Made by a program: the position numbers and the translations under genes. From positions 1 through 7,269 of the forward strand of contig JAHJRK010000180.1 of NCBI GenBank assembly GCA_018830925.1: a stretch of DNA of 7,269 bases, read 5' to 3'. Under the pieces are notes generated by a model that was given only the letters and a program-made list of their open reading frames with translations, searched no databases and was not told the DNA's origin. This stretch comes from Pseudomonadota bacterium. Lineage in GTDB: Bacteria; Desulfobacterota; Desulfobacteria; Desulfobacterales; RPRI01. Of the stretch, positions 5,397 through 7,269 are shown one piece after another (within the stretch, counting starts at the first letter, position 1; each line of letters starts with the position of its first letter).

Positions 5397-6406
5397 CAAT
5401 CAACCTCGATTCTTCAGCAAGGCTTCTCCATGAAGCGATTCAACAAATGGGCTGGTCTGCAGACCCAGCATTGCTGGCAGATAGAGTTAAACGATTAGAT
5501 CTTGGGCTACCCGCTGAAGATGAATTTATTTTCATATTATCTTGGTTGGGGAAATGCTCGCTCACACACAAACTAGACCAAAGACAATTTCCACCAAAAT
5601 CTACAGACACGTATCAGGTGCCAGACTTATTTGCTTTGTTCAAAACCAAAGTCGGCCCCAAACAGGTACTTGTCGAGATAAAAGTTACAAATCAAAAGAA
5701 ACTGAAATGGAAAGCAGATTACTTAAAAAAACTTAAAAATTATTCAGACCTGCTTGGCATCCCATTGCTTGTCGCTTGGAAGTTTTATGGCCTATGGCTA
5801 TTGGTTGATATTGGGTGTTTCCAGAAAGCAAAAACAAATTTCCATTTGTCGCTAGAAACAGCGATGAAGAACAATCTAATGAGTTTTCTTGCCGGAGATT
5901 TTGCCTATGTATTAAAGGCAAACGTTGGCCTTCATTTTGCCATGAAGAAAGATAAACTGGTTGACCAAAAAATAACTGGCGAGAGTACAAAAGAACAGCA
6001 GTGGCTTGTCAGAATTGAAAAGGCATATTTTACAAACTCGGAAGGAAGCCAGACAACGAAACTTCCAAAAGGTCTTTGGCCTCTATTTATTTCAGCGGAG
6101 CCAGAATCGCAAGATAGAGTAGAAAAGGACTATATCTATCAAAGTTTTGTAATACCCGAAAATTCCGGTATTAAGTTTGCCCACACAGCATTACCGGTAT
6201 TACTAAATTTTTCAAATAATGATGAAGAAAAAATTCACTGGAGAAAACAACTTGAAGTACACAAGTACCCCGTTGAATTCAAACTGTTTTACGAAGCTGC
6301 ACAGGCTGGAATTGAGAAAAAGTACATGCAGTATATTTTTCATATAAAACCGGTAGAAATCCCGTGTTTTCTTAAGGACATAGAGGACACCGAACCATCT
6401 AATTAA
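5393..6406 (+). CDS. Putative PD-(D/E)XK nuclease-fold protein, cassette 2
   Basis: The 337 residues have a PD-(D/E)XK core near the N-terminus: an acidic residue in the first helix (around E42-E44, AEDEFIF), the strand motif VPDLFALF with D78, then VLVEIKVT with E95 and K97 (E-x-K). A basic helix KWKADYLKKLKNYSDLLG (105-122) and the strand IPLLVAWKFYGLWLLVD (123-139) follow. This order matches Hjc/Mrr-like nuclease cores, so metal-dependent DNA cleavage is inferred. The C-terminal half (about 180-337) is unrecognised, has no membrane segment, and may give specificity. The start at 5393 is chosen because the frame opens just after attC1; the ribosome site is poor. The stop TAA is part of the attC2 left core. 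No methyltransferase neighbour is seen, so a classical restriction-modification pair is unlikely. An anti-phage or anti-plasmid role is plausible but unproven. Confidence 0.65.
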   Translation: MTINLDSSARLLHEAIQQMGWSADPALLADRVKRLDLGLPAEDEFIFILSWLGKCSLTHKLDQRQFPPKSTDTYQVPDLFALFKTKVGPKQVLVEIKVTNQKKLKWKADYLKKLKNYSDLLGIPLLVAWKFYGLWLLVDIGCFQKAKTNFHLSLETAMKNNLMSFLAGDFAYVLKANVGLHFAMKKDKLVDQKITGESTKEQQWLVRIEKAYFTNSEGSQTTKLPKGLWPLFISAEPESQDRVEKDYIYQSFVIPENSGIKFAHTALPVLLNFSNNDEEKIHWRKQLEVHKYPVEFKLFYEAAQAGIEKKYMQYIFHIKPVEIPCFLKDIEDTEPSN

Positions 6407-6481
6407 CCTGACCGGGTTATCGTCTGCGGCGCTAACGCGGTTCAATACTGTGGCCCGGCAGGTTATCAGGGCCGTTAGAAG
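6403..6481 (+). other. attC site 2 (end of cassette 2)
   Basis: The left core TTAAC (6403-6407) overlaps the stop codon of the nuclease-like gene. TAACCTG (6404-6410) and CCGGG (6412-6416) pair with CCCGG (6454-6458) and CAGGTTA (6459-6465), leaving a single unpaired A6411, like an attC extrahelical base. The interior (6417-6453) is a larger variable loop. The right core is either GTTATCA (6462-6468), which closes this stem, or GTTAGAA (6474-6480), which fits GTTRRRY and resembles the GTTAGATGC end of known attC sites. I favour 6474. An alternative outer pairing CCTGA/TCAGG (6407-6411 with 6466-6470) fits that choice. Confidence 0.75.
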
Positions 6482-6496
6482 GCGAGAGGAGGTTAA

Positions 6497-6739
6497 GTGA
6501 CTCATCTACCTGAAATATGGTCTTGTATGCAAAAGCAAATCCCAAAGGGTGTATGGATTTCTTTAGCGGATATTTACCGGATCATCGAAGATAATCTTTC
6601 TTTAGACAAAGAAGACTATGAATGGCAGTCGCCAACTTCTGATGTTCCCAAATGGAAGAGAAATGTTCGTAATGTGCTCCAATATAGAAAAAGAACAGGG
6701 GAAATTGAATGGGGTAGAGACACTATGTATAGAATATGA
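6497..6739 (+). CDS. Small winged-helix-like basic protein, cassette 3
   Basis: 80 residues, starting at GTG with an excellent AGGAGG 4 nt upstream (6487-6492), directly after attC2. The pattern LPEIWSCMQKQIPKGVWISL, then ADIYRIIEDNLSLDKEDY, then KWKRNVRNVLQYRKRTGEIEW ending in MYRI reads as helix-helix-turn-basic helix-hairpin. It recalls the winged-helix DNA-binding domains found at the end of Mrr-like and HNH restriction enzymes, here standing alone. Basic residues cluster at 52-66 (KWKRNVRNVLQYRKR), the likely nucleic-acid-binding face. No catalytic motif is visible. It could be a regulator, a DNA-binding antitoxin-like partner, or a solitary domain left from a larger enzyme. It is a known type of small conserved hypothetical; function unknown. 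Confidence 0.7.
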   Translation: MTHLPEIWSCMQKQIPKGVWISLADIYRIIEDNLSLDKEDYEWQSPTSDVPKWKRNVRNVLQYRKRTGEIEWGRDTMYRI

Positions 6740-6743
6740 CGAA

Positions 6744-6828
6744 CTATAAACAATTCTCATATGTTAAAAAATAATTCTATGTAAGCGCGTTGCTTTGACA
6801 ATAGTGGTCATCGTATTCAACGTTTAGG
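6744..6828 (+). other. attC site 3 (end of cassette 3), less regular
   Basis: The outer boxes pair perfectly: TAAAC (6747-6751) with GTTTA (6822-6826); the right core reads GTTTAGG. The inner stem is CTAT/ATAG (6777-6780 with 6801-6804), GT/AC (6781-6782 with 6798-6799) and AAGC/GCTT (6783-6786 with 6792-6795) around a GCGTT loop. Unpaired A6800 and TG (6796-6797) are on one side only, as expected of extrahelical bases. The 25- and 17-nt arms between inner and outer stems pair poorly, so this is the weakest of the four sites. Its position between two cassette genes supports it. Confidence 0.6.
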
Positions 6829-6835
6829 AGGTGTC

Positions 6836-7123
6836 ATGAAAAAGCTGGGAGTTCTTATTATCTTTGTCGTTCTCATTGGAGGATGTGCAACAGCAAAGCA
6901 AACTTATACCGCCGATGGGCAACAAGGATATAGCATTAATTGTTCTGGAAGCGCATTGACTTGGGGTATGTGTTACGAAAAAGCTGGGGAACTTTGCGGT
7001 GAAAAGGGTTATGAGGTATTGGAAAAAAGTGGCGACCAAGGTGCTATGGTGACTGGTACTCAATATGGTCTATTTGCTGGCTCAGTTATTAATAGAAGCA
7101 TGATTATAAAATGTAAAAAATAG
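6836..7123 (+). CDS. Small outer-membrane-type lipoprotein, cassette 4
   Basis: 95 residues with a lipoprotein signal: KK at the N-terminus, a hydrophobic core LGVLIIFVVLIGG, and lipobox I-G-G-C with C17 as the lipidated residue. Ala at +2 predicts transport to the outer membrane. The mature part has CSGSALTWGMCYEKAGELC (36-54) and a later Cys in the last residues (IIKCKK), so four cysteines remain besides C17 and could form two disulfides. The GYxxNCSG...TWGxCYxxAGxxCGxxGYxV pattern recalls small conserved bacterial lipoproteins of unknown function; I give no specific role. AGGAGG (6826-6831) lies 4 nt before ATG and overlaps the attC3 right core GTTTAGG. The stop TAG overlaps the first base of attC4. 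Surface lipoproteins are common integron cargo. Confidence 0.8.
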   Translation: MKKLGVLIIFVVLIGGCATAKQTYTADGQQGYSINCSGSALTWGMCYEKAGELCGEKGYEVLEKSGDQGAMVTGTQYGLFAGSVINRSMIIKCKK

Positions 7124-7189
7124 GGCTTCTAACCTATAAGGATTGACACGACCTGCAAGGTCGTTTTCAATCTATTGTTCAAGAAGCCC
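7123..7189 (+). other. attC site 4 (end of cassette 4)
   Basis: A strong nested palindrome: GGGCTTCT (7123-7130) pairs with AGAAGCCC (7182-7189), AAC (7131-7133) with GTT (7177-7179) leaving CA unpaired, GATTG (7141-7145) with CAATC (7168-7172), and ACGACCT (7148-7154) with AGGTCGT (7158-7164) around a GCA loop. Internal loops are unequal (ac opposite ttt). The left core is TTCTAAC and the right core GTTCAAG (7177-7183), similar to GTTCGGT of attC1. It is the best-folded site of the four. A simple terminator is less likely because no U-tract follows. Confidence 0.85.
7143..7171 (+). promoter_or_regulatory. Possible promoter embedded in attC4
   Basis: TTGACA (7143-7148, full consensus -35) is followed after 17 bp by TTCAAT (7166-7171, 4 of 6 to the -10 consensus), pointing to the fifth cassette. 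The two hexamers lie largely in the complementary arms of the attC stem, so the match could be a by-product of the palindrome. Confidence 0.3.
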
Positions 7190-7257
7190 GGATAGGGCGC
7201 ACCATTTATTAAGGGTAATGATTTAAGAGGTATCAGGGTGGGTTTTGCCGGAGTATA

Positions 7258-7269
7258 ATGTTGCCGGCA
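7258..7269 (+). CDS. Possible start of cassette 5 gene, cut by window edge
   Basis: ATG at 7258 follows GGAG (7250-7253) at 4 nt spacing and reads Met-Leu-Pro-Ala to the window end. An alternative is TTG at 7245 in another frame after GGGTGG. The 7190-7257 stretch otherwise holds no gene and would be the leader of the fifth cassette. Too short to identify. Confidence 0.2.

Larger units (their letters stand above)
3451..7269. mobile_element. Integron: intI, attI region and cassette array (right end beyond window)
   Basis: A complete intI on the minus strand, a repeat-rich attI region, and at least four plus-strand single-gene cassettes, each ending in an attC-like palindrome. Approximate cassette boundaries (cut between G and TT of the core) are 4581-5374, 5375-6474, 6475-6822, 6823-7177, then a fifth cassette running out of the window. 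No transposon ends, sul or qac genes are seen, so this looks chromosomal rather than class 1. Because only part of the array is visible, its size is unknown. Confidence 0.88.

Noticed and set aside
6795..6819. Promoter in attC3 with perfect TTGACA
   Set aside because: The only -10-like sequence, TATTCA, is 13 bp away, too close; nothing suitable lies at 16-18 bp.
7132..7269. Minus-strand open frame running in from the right edge
   Set aside because: It runs through the attC4 palindrome, is opposite to cassette direction, and shows no start or recognisable protein; probably chance.

Overview
The window holds the integrase end and first cassettes of an integron, next to ordinary chromosomal genes. 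The organism is probably a Gram-negative bacterium of the Desulfobacterota (former Deltaproteobacteria) type. I base this on the general look of the IntI, BRO-N and FGGY-kinase proteins and on a lipoprotein with a diderm-type lipobox; taxonomy is inference and cannot be fixed from this window alone.

Left part (1-3231, all minus strand): a carbohydrate kinase of the FGGY/xylulokinase family runs off the left edge (417 codons present, no frameshift). Before it, in transcription order, come an unrecognised 342-residue two-part protein and a BRO-N (phage antirepressor-like) protein. The BRO gene has a candidate promoter covered by a perfect 7+1+7 palindrome. An exact 17-bp repeat links the start of the BRO gene to the leader of the next gene, which suggests past recombination or duplication.

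Centre (3451-4620): a full-length integron-type tyrosine recombinase (IntI, with the IntI-specific insertion) lies on the minus strand. It diverges from the cassettes, the classical intI/attI/cassette layout. The 160 bp between them are packed with repeats: a 13-bp perfect inverted repeat over the annotated intI start, a 33-bp-spaced direct repeat GGCAATAnATGGAAA, and a TAAC-act-GTTA simple site. Together they look like attI with integrase or regulator binding sites. A TTGATT-17-TATCAT promoter inside the 5' end of intI points at the cassettes and is a good Pc candidate.

Right part (4620-7269, all plus strand): four complete single-gene cassettes and the start of a fifth, separated by four attC-like sites that differ from each other. 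The cargo is (1) an AbiV/HEPN-like abortive-infection protein, (2) a protein with a PD-(D/E)XK nuclease core, (3) an 80-residue winged-helix-like basic protein, and (4) a small outer-membrane-type lipoprotein. The cassettes look more AT-rich than the kinase on the left. Stop codons lie at or inside the attC left ends, and start codons sit 10-25 bp after each right core, as expected for compact cassettes. The array reads as a small accessory island, and its first two cassettes are plausible anti-phage genes.
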